Positions 15,827 to 24,216 of a DNA stretch of 37,583 bases are shown piece after piece. Both the position numbers and the translations under genes were made by a program. Source of the stretch: Defluviitaleaceae bacterium (GTDB lineage Bacteria > Bacillota > Clostridia > Lachnospirales > WQUN01); contig WRGY01000119.1 of the NCBI GenBank assembly GCA_009786925.1, positions 1 to 37,583 of the forward strand, given 5' to 3'. How positions within the stretch are numbered: the first letter of the stretch is position 1; each line of letters begins with the position of its first letter. The notes beneath the pieces were generated by a model. It saw nothing but the letters and a program-made list of their open reading frames with translations. It was not told the DNA's origin and ran no database searches.

Positions 15827-16954
15827 ATGAGAGACACAACACTTGCAAAAATCATCCCATACATTGTCATCTTGGTCTTGTCGCTCGCCTTTTTATATGC
15901 GGGCAACAGAGTCGCCATGCGCGGAGTGGCTGTGGGGGATGCGGCAGAATTTTTTGAGGCAATCGTAAAAGAAATCCTCGCGGTGGAAGAGCATAGCACC
16001 ACGCATGAGGACTGGCAGACCTATCTCTTTAGCGCGGAAATCATACGCGGAGAGCGTGGGGGTGAAGTTGTCACCTTTTCGCAGAACACAAGAGGGGGGT
16101 TTTTTACGCGCTTCCCGCGTGTGGCACAAGAAGGCGACAGGGTTTTGCTGTCGCAAAATGCACAGGGCGGCATGAATTTTATTGACTATGTACGCATTTA
16201 TTATATTTTAATTTATGGTGCGGTATTTGTTGTTTTGCTTATTGTTTTCGGCAGGGTAAAGGGCTTTAACTCAATTTTGTCGCTTGGCCTTACATCCACT
16301 GCTATATTTGCTGTGTTTTTGCCGTCGATTATGAGTGGGATGAATATCTATGTATCAGCAGTAGTGGTATGTGTTTTTTCTATCGTCACGACGATTTTTT
16401 TAATCAATGGCGTTAACAAGAAATCCCTCGCGGCCATGGCGGGTTGTTTGGGTGGAGTATTAATTGCCGGCATCCTCACGCTCATCATGAGCGCGACAAT
16501 GGAACTCACGGGCATGACACAGAGTGATTCTGTCAACCTCATCTATCTATTCGAAGAGCCGCTGGATTTGAACGCCATCATCTTCGCGGGGATTATCATA
16601 GGTGCTACCGGTGCGATTATGGATATGGCGATTTCTATTTCTTCCGCTCTTTGGGAAATAAAAAACAAGGCACACGAATTATCATTTAGCGAAATCTTTA
16701 AATCAGGCATAAGCATAGGCAAAGATATACTCGGCTCCAGCATAAACACACTGGTACTTGCCTATATCGGCAGCTCACTCACCGTCATTCTAATTTTGAT
16801 GGGATGGGGGGTCTCTATTTTTAGACTTTTGAACCGAGAACTTGTTATCGTAGAACTACTGCAAGCCATAACGGGAAGTTTTGGGATTTTCTTTGCCATG
16901 CCTCTTACAGCATTGGTTTGCGCCGCACTCTTTAAATCAAGCCGCTTTTCTTAG
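15827..16954 (+). CDS. YibE/F-family membrane protein
   Basis: A 375-residue membrane protein of the YibE/F family, function not established. It has an N-terminal membrane anchor (IIPYIVILVLSLAFLYAG), an extracytoplasmic stretch to about residue 120, then 6-7 hydrophobic segments. Family marks are GRVKGFNSILSLGLT, the intramembrane-like IIIGATGAIMDMAISISS near residue 260, SGISIGKDILGSSINTLVLAY, and a PLTALVCAAL end. The start ATG lies 8 bp after a consensus -10, so translation is probably leaderless. An upstream ATG at 15822 is out of frame. It is transcribed alone and ends 12 bp before a convergent unknown gene. Confidence 0.85.
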   Translation: MRDTTLAKIIPYIVILVLSLAFLYAGNRVAMRGVAVGDAAEFFEAIVKEILAVEEHSTTHEDWQTYLFSAEIIRGERGGEVVTFSQNTRGGFFTRFPRVAQEGDRVLLSQNAQGGMNFIDYVRIYYILIYGAVFVVLLIVFGRVKGFNSILSLGLTSTAIFAVFLPSIMSGMNIYVSAVVVCVFSIVTTIFLINGVNKKSLAAMAGCLGGVLIAGILTLIMSATMELTGMTQSDSVNLIYLFEEPLDLNAIIFAGIIIGATGAIMDMAISISSALWEIKNKAHELSFSEIFKSGISIGKDILGSSINTLVLAYIGSSLTVILILMGWGVSIFRLLNRELVIVELLQAITGSFGIFFAMPLTALVCAALFKSSRFS

Positions 16955-16966
16955 AATATCTTTTTG

Positions 16967-17413
16967 TTATTCATCTCTCATACATGAGCTTAAATAATTA
17001 AAATGCGGATACTGACAACGGTCGTGTCTACAGTAAAATATCCACAAAGAAGAATGTATGTTAAAACGCTCAAAAGCGTCAATAAACTCCCCACCGGCAT
17101 AGATGCTTGGCAACGACCGATAATGTTCTATGTTTATTCGATTTGCGTTAGTCGCAATTCTTGCAACGGCACTTTCATTATCTGCTTGGAAAATTCGTAT
17201 GGAAATGTTGGTGTTAGTGTCTACATAATCTGAAATGAACAAAACATCTTCTCGGGTTATATGGCCAAGAGGGGTAGCCACTACTATAACCACAGAAATA
17301 TCCCCACTATAAGCAATGAGTTCAGCAAATGTCGTAATTTCATCAGATAAAAAAGGTATGCTCCCGGTGATATTATCACTGCGTGCGGTGTGACAAAGTT
17401 CGAGTTGCTTCAT
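16967..17413 (-). CDS. Hypothetical protein, 148 residues
   Basis: Not recognised. The middle could be a small alpha/beta fold: ISVVIVVATPLGH (about 38-51), VLFISDYVDTN, then ISIRIFQAD, and AVARIATNANRINIEHYRS. The C-terminal quarter is rich in aromatic residues, Cys and His (WIFYCRHDRCQYPHF). The ATG has no clear Shine-Dalgarno. A shorter open frame lies opposite (17003-17233), but the minus frame is longer and has better codon use. It may be a real orphan gene or the remnant of one. Confidence 0.45.
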   Translation of the reverse strand: MKQLELCHTARSDNITGSIPFLSDEITTFAELIAYSGDISVVIVVATPLGHITREDVLFISDYVDTNTNISIRIFQADNESAVARIATNANRINIEHYRSLPSIYAGGEFIDAFERFNIHSSLWIFYCRHDRCQYPHFNYLSSCMRDE

Positions 17414-17453
17414 GACACTATATCATAATTTTACAAAACAAGAGTTGACCATG

Positions 17454-18455
17454 TTAAATTAAACCACCATACTTTTTCTTAGCGCGTATATCTTCTCCAA
17501 AAAATTTTATCATATGATAACTGCCGATAAAGCGCGAGACAATCCGCTCAGAATACTGTGCAGTGAGTCCCGTGGGTGTAAGGTTACTGGAAATGACTGT
17601 GGATTTGCGTGTGAGCAGCCGTTGGTTTATTATGTCGAAAAGTGCGGCTGATGTGACGACTGTTGACATTTCTGCACCAAGGTCGTCGAGTACCAACAAA
17701 TCTACATTATCTACAGCTTCCAGCATCTCGTTGGTCTCGGAAACGGCTTGATAATCGCGATTAAAGCGTGCATCTTCTATAACTTTACATAGCCGCGGAA
17801 CAGTGATATACAACACGGTCTTGCCTGCATCGAGCAAATCCTTTGCGATACAATGGCTTAAAAATGTTTTGCCCAAGCCTGTTTCGCCATACATAAGAAT
17901 GTTTTGGAACTCCGTATCAAAGGTCTGCACAAAGTTGATGGCAACGCGATGGTTTATTTCCATATTTGCACGAGGCGAAAGCCCTTCTTTGTCCGCAACC
18001 TTTGTACCAAATAGATTAATGTCAAATGTGTCAAAATTTTCGTCACGCAAAACCTCACGCATATTGGACAGCGAATAATACTCCTCGATAAGCCTCTGTC
18101 GAAAGCAAGCGCAAGCCGTAACGGGAATACCCGGTGAGGTACTTATGTAACCTGTATCTTGGCATTTTTTGCAAGAATACGACGGTGTAAGATAGTTTTT
18201 TTTGGGCAACAAAGAAAGACGCTCGGCCTTTAGAGCGTCTGCGGTCTCGCGAGCTTTGGCAAGGGCGACAACATCTCCGGATATAGCAAGCCTAGCGAGA
18301 GAAATCCCGATTTCTGCAAGAGAGGAGTCTATCTCACGCAAACGTGGGTTCTTTTTGTAGGCATCTTCGCGGTTTTTTTCTTGCTTCGATTCTGCAAGGT
18401 TGCGTTTTGATTGTATGTCACGCAACGCCTCGCGATATGCTACCTTGTATTTCAT
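17454..18455 (-). CDS. Replicative helicase loader, DnaC/DnaI family AAA+ ATPase
   Basis: A 333-residue loader for the replicative helicase. The N-terminal third is helical, then a Cys cluster (C95-x2-C98 and C115-x-C117) forms the zinc-binding region typical of Firmicutes DnaI/DnaC. The AAA+ domain has Walker A GETGLGKT (190-197), Walker B LLVLDDLG (253-260) and sensor/arginine-finger region SERIVSRF. It lies 25 bp downstream of the DnaD-domain gene, a standard Clostridia pair. The ATG is preceded only by a weak GAAGCAGG, so it is likely translationally dependent on the upstream gene. Confidence 0.93.
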   Translation of the reverse strand: MKYKVAYREALRDIQSKRNLAESKQEKNREDAYKKNPRLREIDSSLAEIGISLARLAISGDVVALAKARETADALKAERLSLLPKKNYLTPSYSCKKCQDTGYISTSPGIPVTACACFRQRLIEEYYSLSNMREVLRDENFDTFDINLFGTKVADKEGLSPRANMEINHRVAINFVQTFDTEFQNILMYGETGLGKTFLSHCIAKDLLDAGKTVLYITVPRLCKVIEDARFNRDYQAVSETNEMLEAVDNVDLLVLDDLGAEMSTVVTSAALFDIINQRLLTRKSTVISSNLTPTGLTAQYSERIVSRFIGSYHMIKFFGEDIRAKKKYGGLI

Positions 18456-18480
18456 CCTGCTTCACATCCATAGGATACGC

Positions 18481-19503
18481 TCACTGTGCGTTATATTTTT
18501 TTTCTAAATAGGCACGTTCTAACTTTTCGTAATGGGTATAGTCATTTTCACGTTGATTAAAGTTTACAAAGCGATTTGTCTTTGCTACGGGGCGCAAGAC
18601 GGGCTTGGCTTCTTGTACAAATGCGGCATCGGCGGCATTTATTGCCTCCATGGTAGTTATGCCCTTTTTATGCCATTCGGACAGGATTTTGTCCACGTAT
18701 TTAAAGTTCGGCTTTGAGATTTGCTCTATACAGCGGTCACAGGCCTCGGTGATGATTTCCAAGGGCAAATTCCATTCATGCAACCATTTTTTCATGTACT
18801 TGCGATGAGTCGGGGTCGGATAACCGCTTATCTGTCCCATGTGACGGAGAATCAGGCGATAGTCACGGTCAAAGTTTTGTACGTATTGGAGGGCTTGCTC
18901 TATGCTTTGGATGTCATTGTCTGCCCAGTCGAGGGCGCATTTTTCAACGTAACGCAGGTTGTGGTGGTCGTTTTCTGCGCAATAAGTCAACAAATACTCG
19001 ATGACCTCTATAGGAAGGCGCAACCAATCGTGGAAGCCGAAGATTATGTTCATATCATTATAAGAGAGCAACTTGCCCAAGGTTTTTTCTGCGCGTGAAA
19101 AAAGCCGCTCTACATCTCGGCTTTCGGTACGGTAACATGCGAGTTCTTGCGCAGTGTACTGTGGCCGCGATTCTGTCATTGGGGTTTCTTCTAACGAAGG
19201 CTCGTCCGTTTGTTTTGCCATGGGCAAGAAGGTGATTTCCATACCCTGTTTTCCCGATACAATACTCACCAGCTTTTCTTTTTCCCAGTGTCGCCAAGCC
19301 TTGATGACATCGCCCTCTGTTATGTGAAAACGCTCGCTGATTTCTGCAAGGGTAGCCGAATCACCGCTTATAAGGCGGCGCAAGCTATATATGTATATTA
19401 GAGGATATACAGGAAGGCAGTTTGACATATGCTCGTCAATAAATGTGAACGGAAGCTCTAAACACGTACGTCCGTACCCTAGTTTCATTTTTATGTCGCC
19501 CAT
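18481..19503 (-). CDS. DnaD/DnaB-domain replication initiation protein
   Basis: A 340-residue primosome component that with the loader downstream brings helicase to the origin or stalled forks. The N-terminal ~90 residues form a winged helix (ATLAEISERFHITEGDVIKAWRHW). Two DnaD-like (DnaB_2) helical modules follow. The first is about 130-205 (LLSYNDMNIIFGFHDWLRLP) and the second about 225-275 with the YxxxI-type end NFKYVDKILSEWHKKGI. The C-terminal tail (PVAKTNRFVNFNQRENDYTH) resembles that of DnaD-like proteins. The start at 19503 has AGGA 12 nt upstream. The upstream DNA carries the DnaA-box clusters. Confidence 0.92.
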   Translation of the reverse strand: MGDIKMKLGYGRTCLELPFTFIDEHMSNCLPVYPLIYIYSLRRLISGDSATLAEISERFHITEGDVIKAWRHWEKEKLVSIVSGKQGMEITFLPMAKQTDEPSLEETPMTESRPQYTAQELACYRTESRDVERLFSRAEKTLGKLLSYNDMNIIFGFHDWLRLPIEVIEYLLTYCAENDHHNLRYVEKCALDWADNDIQSIEQALQYVQNFDRDYRLILRHMGQISGYPTPTHRKYMKKWLHEWNLPLEIITEACDRCIEQISKPNFKYVDKILSEWHKKGITTMEAINAADAAFVQEAKPVLRPVAKTNRFVNFNQRENDYTHYEKLERAYLEKKYNAQ

Positions 19504-19578
19504 ACTTTCGACCGTCCTTTTGTAATTCTTGTTTGCTTGGATATAATAACCTATTTTTTGGTGGATTGGTATGTTTTT

Positions 19579-19622
19579 TTATGCACAAAATAAATTATTT
19601 TTGTGCATAAGTATGTGGATAA
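19579..19622. promoter_or_regulatory. DnaA-box cluster 1 (three boxes)
   Basis: Three exact matches to TTATNCACA: TTATGCACA at 19579-19587 (+), its complement TGTGCATAA at 19602-19610 and TGTGGATAA at 19614-19622. The first two face each other as the arms of an almost perfect inverted repeat around an AT-only centre. They lie 75-120 bp upstream of the DnaD-domain gene. Confidence 0.75.
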
Positions 19623-19673
19623 CTGCCGATTCGGACAAAGCCAGCAATTTAAAGGCTTGTCAGTTTTACGATT

Positions 19674-19726
19674 AAAAAAAACCCCGCAATCACAAGGCCT
19701 TCGGACAACAATCCAGTAATTGCGGG
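19674..19726 (-). terminator. murC terminator
   Basis: On the minus strand CCCGCAAT / ATTGCGGG arms (19726-19719 with 19690-19683) enclose a 28-nt loop and are followed by GG and eight T. It is the first terminator-like structure after murC. The long loop lowers confidence slightly. Confidence 0.7.
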
Positions 19727-19770
19727 CAAAACTCGTGTTTGACAAGGCAAAAGCCTTTATTCAAGGGACG

Positions 19771-19788
19771 TGTGGATAATGTGGATAA
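19771..19788. promoter_or_regulatory. DnaA-box cluster 2 (two abutting boxes)
   Basis: Two direct TGTGGATAA copies (complement TTATCCACA, the strongest DnaA-box form) abut without a gap, 9 bp from the murC stop codon. With cluster 1 this makes five boxes in 210 bp. Confidence 0.75.
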
Positions 19789-19796
19789 CTTTTCAC

Positions 19797-21158
19797 TCAA
19801 GCATCACACAGCAAATCATCACCTATTTTGAACACATCGCCTGCTCCCATAGTAAGCAACATATCGCCCTTATTTAGGTTATTTTTTACATAATTGCTCG
19901 CTTTGTCAAAGTTTTCTATGAAAATGGCGTTGCCTCCATTGCTTTTTACGCGCTCCGTCAGGATTTCTGATGAGATTGTGGGGTCATTTGGCTCGCGAGC
20001 GGCGTAGATTGGGATGATGATTATTTCATCTGCGTCCGAAAACGCTTTGGCAAAGTCATCAAGATGGTTTTTTGTGCGGGTGTATGTGTGCGGCTGGAAT
20101 AAACATACTATTCTTCCACTGCCTTGGGTTTGGCGGGCGGCTTTTAGACAAGCTGTAATCTCCGTCGGATGATGAGCGTAGTCGTCTATTATTTTTATTC
20201 CGTTTAAATCGCCTTTATGCTCAAATCTACGCCTTGTACCCTTGGCATTGCTTAGTGATTCTGCGATTGTTTCAGATGGGATACCTAACATGGAAGATGC
20301 CGCAAAACAAGCGAGAGCGTTTAACATATTGTACTCCCCGGGGAGTTTTAGGGATATTTGTGCCTCTTTCAATCCTTCAACCAAAACGACAAAGTTTGGT
20401 TTGCCATCTTTGTACTCTATCTCTTCGGCACAAAAGTCCGCATCTTTGCTCATCCCAAAGGTGACAACCTTGCACGTCGCACTCTTGACTACTGCTTCAA
20501 ATCCCGGGATGCCTTTTTGGATAACAAGCACACCGTCCGGTCGGATATTCGATGCAAACTTTGCAAAAGACGCGATGAGATTGTCCATGCTCCCAAAAAA
20601 ATCAAGATGGTCGGCATCTATGTTTAAGATAATACCGATTTTTGGATGCCAATGGTGAAAGCTATTGCTATACTCACAGGCTTCCAGCACAAAACATTTT
20701 GACTCCCCTACCCTATAGTTTGTGCCGCCATTATTCATATGACCGCCTATTTGGATAGTGGGGTCGAGTCCTGCATATTTTGTTACCTCGGCAACCATGG
20801 ACGATGTTGTAGTTTTTCCGTGTGAACCTGCCACACAAATTGGCTCGTAGCCTTTTAAGAGCTTGCCGATAAATGCGGCACGCTCAAGCATGGGGATTCC
20901 CATTTGCTCTGCGGCACAAAACTCCGGGTTATCCGACTTCACTGCTGCGGTGTATACAATAAGTTCTATTTCGGGCATGATGTTTTTTGCCGCGTTTGGG
21001 ATATTTACCTTTATTCCCAACGTTGCCAGCCTTTTAGTGATTTCTGTTTCTACATCATCCGAGCCGCTTATATTGTAGCCGCCGCGATGCAAAATTTCGG
21101 CCAGGCCACTCATGCTTATACCGCCGATTCCTATAAAATGTATGTTTTTTTCTTCCAT
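19797..21158 (-). CDS. murC: UDP-N-acetylmuramate--L-alanine ligase
   Basis: Adds the first amino acid of the peptidoglycan stem peptide. The 453-residue Mur ligase shows the N-terminal Rossmann entry IHFIGIGGISMSGLAEIL, the ATP loop GSHGKTTTSSM (about 111-121), EACEYSNSFHHWHP with the catalytic region, NIDADHLDFFG, and the C-terminal IIDDYAHHPTE and FQPHTYTRT. A strong CAGGAGG precedes the ATG by 7 nt. It is divergent from glgC. A 26-bp piece of this gene (20371-20396) is found again, unchanged, upstream of blaI. Confidence 0.97.
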   Translation of the reverse strand: MEEKNIHFIGIGGISMSGLAEILHRGGYNISGSDDVETEITKRLATLGIKVNIPNAAKNIMPEIELIVYTAAVKSDNPEFCAAEQMGIPMLERAAFIGKLLKGYEPICVAGSHGKTTTSSMVAEVTKYAGLDPTIQIGGHMNNGGTNYRVGESKCFVLEACEYSNSFHHWHPKIGIILNIDADHLDFFGSMDNLIASFAKFASNIRPDGVLVIQKGIPGFEAVVKSATCKVVTFGMSKDADFCAEEIEYKDGKPNFVVLVEGLKEAQISLKLPGEYNMLNALACFAASSMLGIPSETIAESLSNAKGTRRRFEHKGDLNGIKIIDDYAHHPTEITACLKAARQTQGSGRIVCLFQPHTYTRTKNHLDDFAKAFSDADEIIIIPIYAAREPNDPTISSEILTERVKSNGGNAIFIENFDKASNYVKNNLNKGDMLLTMGAGDVFKIGDDLLCDA

Positions 21159-21214
21159 TATTTGCCTCCTGAAAAATAATTGGAATTATACCATACATTA
21201 TGTAAGTTTACATC

Positions 21215-21242
21215 TTGACGTAGCCAAAAAATGGTGTAATAT
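21215..21242 (+). promoter_or_regulatory. glgCD promoter
   Basis: TTGACG (21215-21220), 16-bp spacer, TG-TAATAT (21237-21242), 31 bp before the chosen start. Confidence 0.75.
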
Positions 21243-21272
21243 AAATGTAACATATTTATGGAGGTGGGATAT

Positions 21273-22562
21273 TTGCGCAAAAAAGAGATGATTGCGATGT
21301 TGTTGGCAGGGGGACAAGGCAGCCGCTTAGGTGTGCTTACTTCCGGACAGGCAAAACCCGCGGTTCCGTTTGGCGGAAAATACCGCATTATTGACTTTGC
21401 TATGAGCAACTGTGTAAATTCCGGGGTAGACACAGTTGGTGTATTAACACAGTATCAGCCGCTAAAGCTTAACCAGCACCTCGGCATAGGCACCCCATGG
21501 GATTTGGACAGGCGTAATGGAGGTGTCACCGTACTCGCACCCCATATGAAAACAGACGACGGCGCGTGGTACATGGGTACTGCCGACGCGATTTACCAAA
21601 ACTTGGACTTTATCGACCAGTACAATCCGGAATATGTACTTATTCTCGGTGGCGACCATATTTACAAAATGGACTATTCTCGAATGCTCACATTCCATAA
21701 GCAAAACAAATGCGACGTTAGCGTGGCCGCCCTCACCGTTCCTTGGGAAGAAGCCAGCCGCTTCGGCGTTATGAATATCCACGACGACAGCCGCATTTAT
21801 GAATTTGAAGAAAAACCTCCTAATCCAAAAAGTAACTTTGTCAATATGGGAATATATATTTTCAGGTGGGATTTGTTGCGTGACGCTTTGGAGCGCGACA
21901 AAAAAATCCATCCTGACTCTGATTTTGGAAAACATGTCTTGCCGATGCTATTAAATGAAGGCAAGCGCATGTTTGCTTACCCTTTCAGCGGATACTGGAA
22001 AGACGTAGGCACAATTGACTCATACTGGGCGGCAAACATGGATTTAATCCAGACTGTCCCCGATTTCAATTTATATGAAAATTTTGACAAGATTTATACA
22101 GACTCCGACCACCAGCCCCCTCTCTACACAGGCTCTAATTCTGAGGTAAAATCCAGCATTATTGCTGAGGGTTGTGAGGTGTTGGGCAAGGTATTTAACT
22201 CCATCCTCGGCCCGGAGGTCATCATAGAAGAAGGTGCGGTAGTACGCGATTCTATTTTGATGGAAAACTGCTATGTAGGCAAAAACACTATAATCGACCG
22301 CTGTATCATTGATACAGACTGTACCATCGGTGACGATGTGCAAATAGGGGTCGGCGAAAACACACCAAACTCATACAAACCGGGTATTTATGACACGGGC
22401 ATAACCGTAATCGGAGAGCTTTCTACCATCCCGGACAAAATCCAAATCGGCAAAAACTGTGTAATCTACGGAAAAACCAAACCCGAGGACTATGCAGACC
22501 TTCGCCTCGAAAGCGGAAACAGTATAGTCAAAAAACTCAACGCGAACGGAGTGAGAGCATGA
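21273..22562 (+). CDS. glgC: Glucose-1-phosphate adenylyltransferase, catalytic subunit
   Basis: Makes ADP-glucose for glycogen synthesis. It has the nucleotidyltransferase core [42 protein letters not shown] and [10 protein letters not shown], then a left-handed beta-helix of hexapeptide-type repeats from about residue 295. The frame opens with an ATG at 21258, but the GGAGGTGG that follows it is the ribosome-binding site for a TTG at 21273. This gives the usual [14 protein letters not shown] start (429 residues). It overlaps glgD by 4 bp. Confidence 0.95.
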   Translation: MRKKEMIAMLLAGGQGSRLGVLTSGQAKPAVPFGGKYRIIDFAMSNCVNSGVDTVGVLTQYQPLKLNQHLGIGTPWDLDRRNGGVTVLAPHMKTDDGAWYMGTADAIYQNLDFIDQYNPEYVLILGGDHIYKMDYSRMLTFHKQNKCDVSVAALTVPWEEASRFGVMNIHDDSRIYEFEEKPPNPKSNFVNMGIYIFRWDLLRDALERDKKIHPDSDFGKHVLPMLLNEGKRMFAYPFSGYWKDVGTIDSYWAANMDLIQTVPDFNLYENFDKIYTDSDHQPPLYTGSNSEVKSSIIAEGCEVLGKVFNSILGPEVIIEEGAVVRDSILMENCYVGKNTIIDRCIIDTDCTIGDDVQIGVGENTPNSYKPGIYDTGITVIGELSTIPDKIQIGKNCVIYGKTKPEDYADLRLESGNSIVKKLNANGVRA

Positions 22563-23677
22563 GAGCAGTAGGCATTATTTTGGCAGGCGGAAAAAACGAA
22601 CGCATGGGTGAGCTTACAAAGTTTCGTGCTACTTCTGCGTTACCTGTGGGTGGTTGCTATCGTGCCATCGACTTCCCTCTCAGCAACATGACCAACTCGG
22701 GCATCAATAAAGTTGCCATTATCACACAGCATAACTCACGCTCGCTCCACGACCATCTCTCCAGCCCAAAGTGGTGGGATTTGGGGAGTAAACAGGGTGG
22801 CATGTTTGTATTTTCGCCATACCAAACAGGCGAAAATTCTATGTGGTTCCGCGGTACGGCAGATTGTATATACCAGAATCTCACATATCTGCGCCGAAGC
22901 AACGAGCCTTATGTTGTTATTTCTTCCGGTGACTGTGTATACAAAATGGACTATAACGAAATGATTGCCTACCACGAGCGCAAAAACGCCGACATCACCG
23001 TAGCCTATCGCCAAGTCCCTGACAATGATGACATCCGCCAATATGGTGTCATAGAAATAGACGCGGCCGGTCGCATCACCGATTTGGAAGAAAAACCTCT
23101 TGAACCGCAGTCTGACCTCGCCTCCCTCGGTGTATATGTAATTTCTCGACCACTCCTTATTGAGCTAATCGAAACAATAGTAAACGAGGGACGCTACGAC
23201 CTTGTACGTGACCTGCTCTCTCGCTATCGCAAACGCCTGCGCATTTATGGCTATCGCTTTGACGGATACTGGAGAAATCTGGGTAACATCCATTCATATT
23301 TTGATTGCAATATGGACTTCCTGCGCCGCGAGGTGCGTAACGACTTCATCGTACAGCATCCATATGTCAAAACAAAACCAAAGGATGAGCCCCCCGCAAA
23401 ATATAACAGCCACGCCCATGTAACAAATTGCATAGTAGGCAGTGGCGCAATTTTAAATGGGAGTGCGTATCGCAGTGTTATCTTCCGCAAGGTATACACG
23501 GGGGAAAATTCTACTGTCACCGACTCCATCCTAATGGAAGGCACATATGTCGGGAACAACTGCGTAATAGAATACGCAATCTTGGATAAGGACGTAATCC
23601 TGCATAATGGCGCGAGAATCATCGGCACAATCGAAAACCCCATAGTCATCACAAAAGGACAGGAAGTACGCCTATAA
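22559..23677 (+). CDS. glgD: Glucose-1-phosphate adenylyltransferase, GlgD (regulatory) subunit
   Basis: Partner of GlgC in Bacillota. The 372-residue protein keeps the fold ([47 protein letters not shown]) but differs from GlgC at the catalytic loop ([12 protein letters not shown], and [11 protein letters not shown] in place of [11 protein letters not shown]), as is usual for GlgD. Beta-helix repeats occupy the last 100 residues. It overlaps glgC by ATGA, and the next gene by TAATG. No glgA, glgB or glgP is in the window. Confidence 0.93.
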   Translation: MRAVGIILAGGKNERMGELTKFRATSALPVGGCYRAIDFPLSNMTNSGINKVAIITQHNSRSLHDHLSSPKWWDLGSKQGGMFVFSPYQTGENSMWFRGTADCIYQNLTYLRRSNEPYVVISSGDCVYKMDYNEMIAYHERKNADITVAYRQVPDNDDIRQYGVIEIDAAGRITDLEEKPLEPQSDLASLGVYVISRPLLIELIETIVNEGRYDLVRDLLSRYRKRLRIYGYRFDGYWRNLGNIHSYFDCNMDFLRREVRNDFIVQHPYVKTKPKDEPPAKYNSHAHVTNCIVGSGAILNGSAYRSVIFRKVYTGENSTVTDSILMEGTYVGNNCVIEYAILDKDVILHNGARIIGTIENPIVITKGQEVRL

Positions 23678-24216
23678 TGGTTGTGGTGGCAAACACGAGC
23701 AAAACCATAATACGTATTGCTCATTCATCCGTCGTAAACTGGGAAACAATAAAAGCAAATTTCCCTATAGGCGAAAAAATCAACGAAAACACTTATGTAT
23801 TTGACGGCAGTATTTTTAAAAAAGGGCAGACGCGGCTGTTTTTGGCCGCGCTGCCCTTTTATGTTTGTGACGAGTTAGCAAAAGAAGCGGCCAAACGCGC
23901 AGGGGGCGTACATAAAGTAAAGAGAATAGAAACAGCAGAACACCTGCTTTTTAGAAAATATTGTGAGTCTCCTGACAGTGATATGTACATATTCCTCCCG
24001 CAAGATGTAGGTATCCGCGTGCTTCATCTACTGGACAACCTTCCCAACGCCGCTCACTATATAAGCAATAATCCAAACCACCGTGAGTCAGAGTTTATGC
24101 GGATTTATGACAAAAGTACAAAACATGCGGTTTTGCTCGATGACGGAATGGATTTGGATTGGTTGCTACCGTTTTTTGATAATGCAAAAATCATACCAAT
24201 ATCCCAACCACTCTAA
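23677..24216 (+). CDS. Hypothetical protein co-transcribed with glgCD, 179 residues
   Basis: Not identified with confidence. It starts on the glgD stop (TAATG), so it is translationally coupled. Visible are an N-terminal beta-rich part (TIIRIAHSSVVNWETIKANF), an FKKGQTRLFLAALPFYVCDELAKEAAKRAGG stretch (given here by description: LALP-like strand then a helix, about 48-75), and MYIFLPQDVGIRVLHLLDNL. The pattern faintly recalls one lobe of PilM-type actin-like ATPases, but the nucleotide motifs are not seen. A terminator-like hairpin lies inside the gene at 23819-23860. Its 3' end overlaps the convergent AEC gene by 26 bp. Confidence 0.65.
   Translation: MVVVANTSKTIIRIAHSSVVNWETIKANFPIGEKINENTYVFDGSIFKKGQTRLFLAALPFYVCDELAKEAAKRAGGVHKVKRIETAEHLLFRKYCESPDSDMYIFLPQDVGIRVLHLLDNLPNAAHYISNNPNHRESEFMRIYDKSTKHAVLLDDGMDLDWLLPFFDNAKIIPISQPL
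23819..23860 (+). other. Terminator-like hairpin inside a coding sequence
   Basis: Arms AAAAGGGCAG-(A)-CGCGGC and GCCGCG-CTGCCCTTTT pair over 16 bp with one bulged A and an 8-nt loop, followed by TTTTAT. The structure is as good as a true intrinsic terminator and begins about 142 bp after glgD. It could attenuate the distal gene. It is read through in frame as KKGQTRLFLAALPF. Confidence 0.6.

Noticed and set aside
19579-19610. Inverted repeat as an intrinsic terminator of the DnaD or murC unit
   Set aside because: On neither strand is the stem followed by a T-run; the arms are better explained as opposed DnaA boxes.
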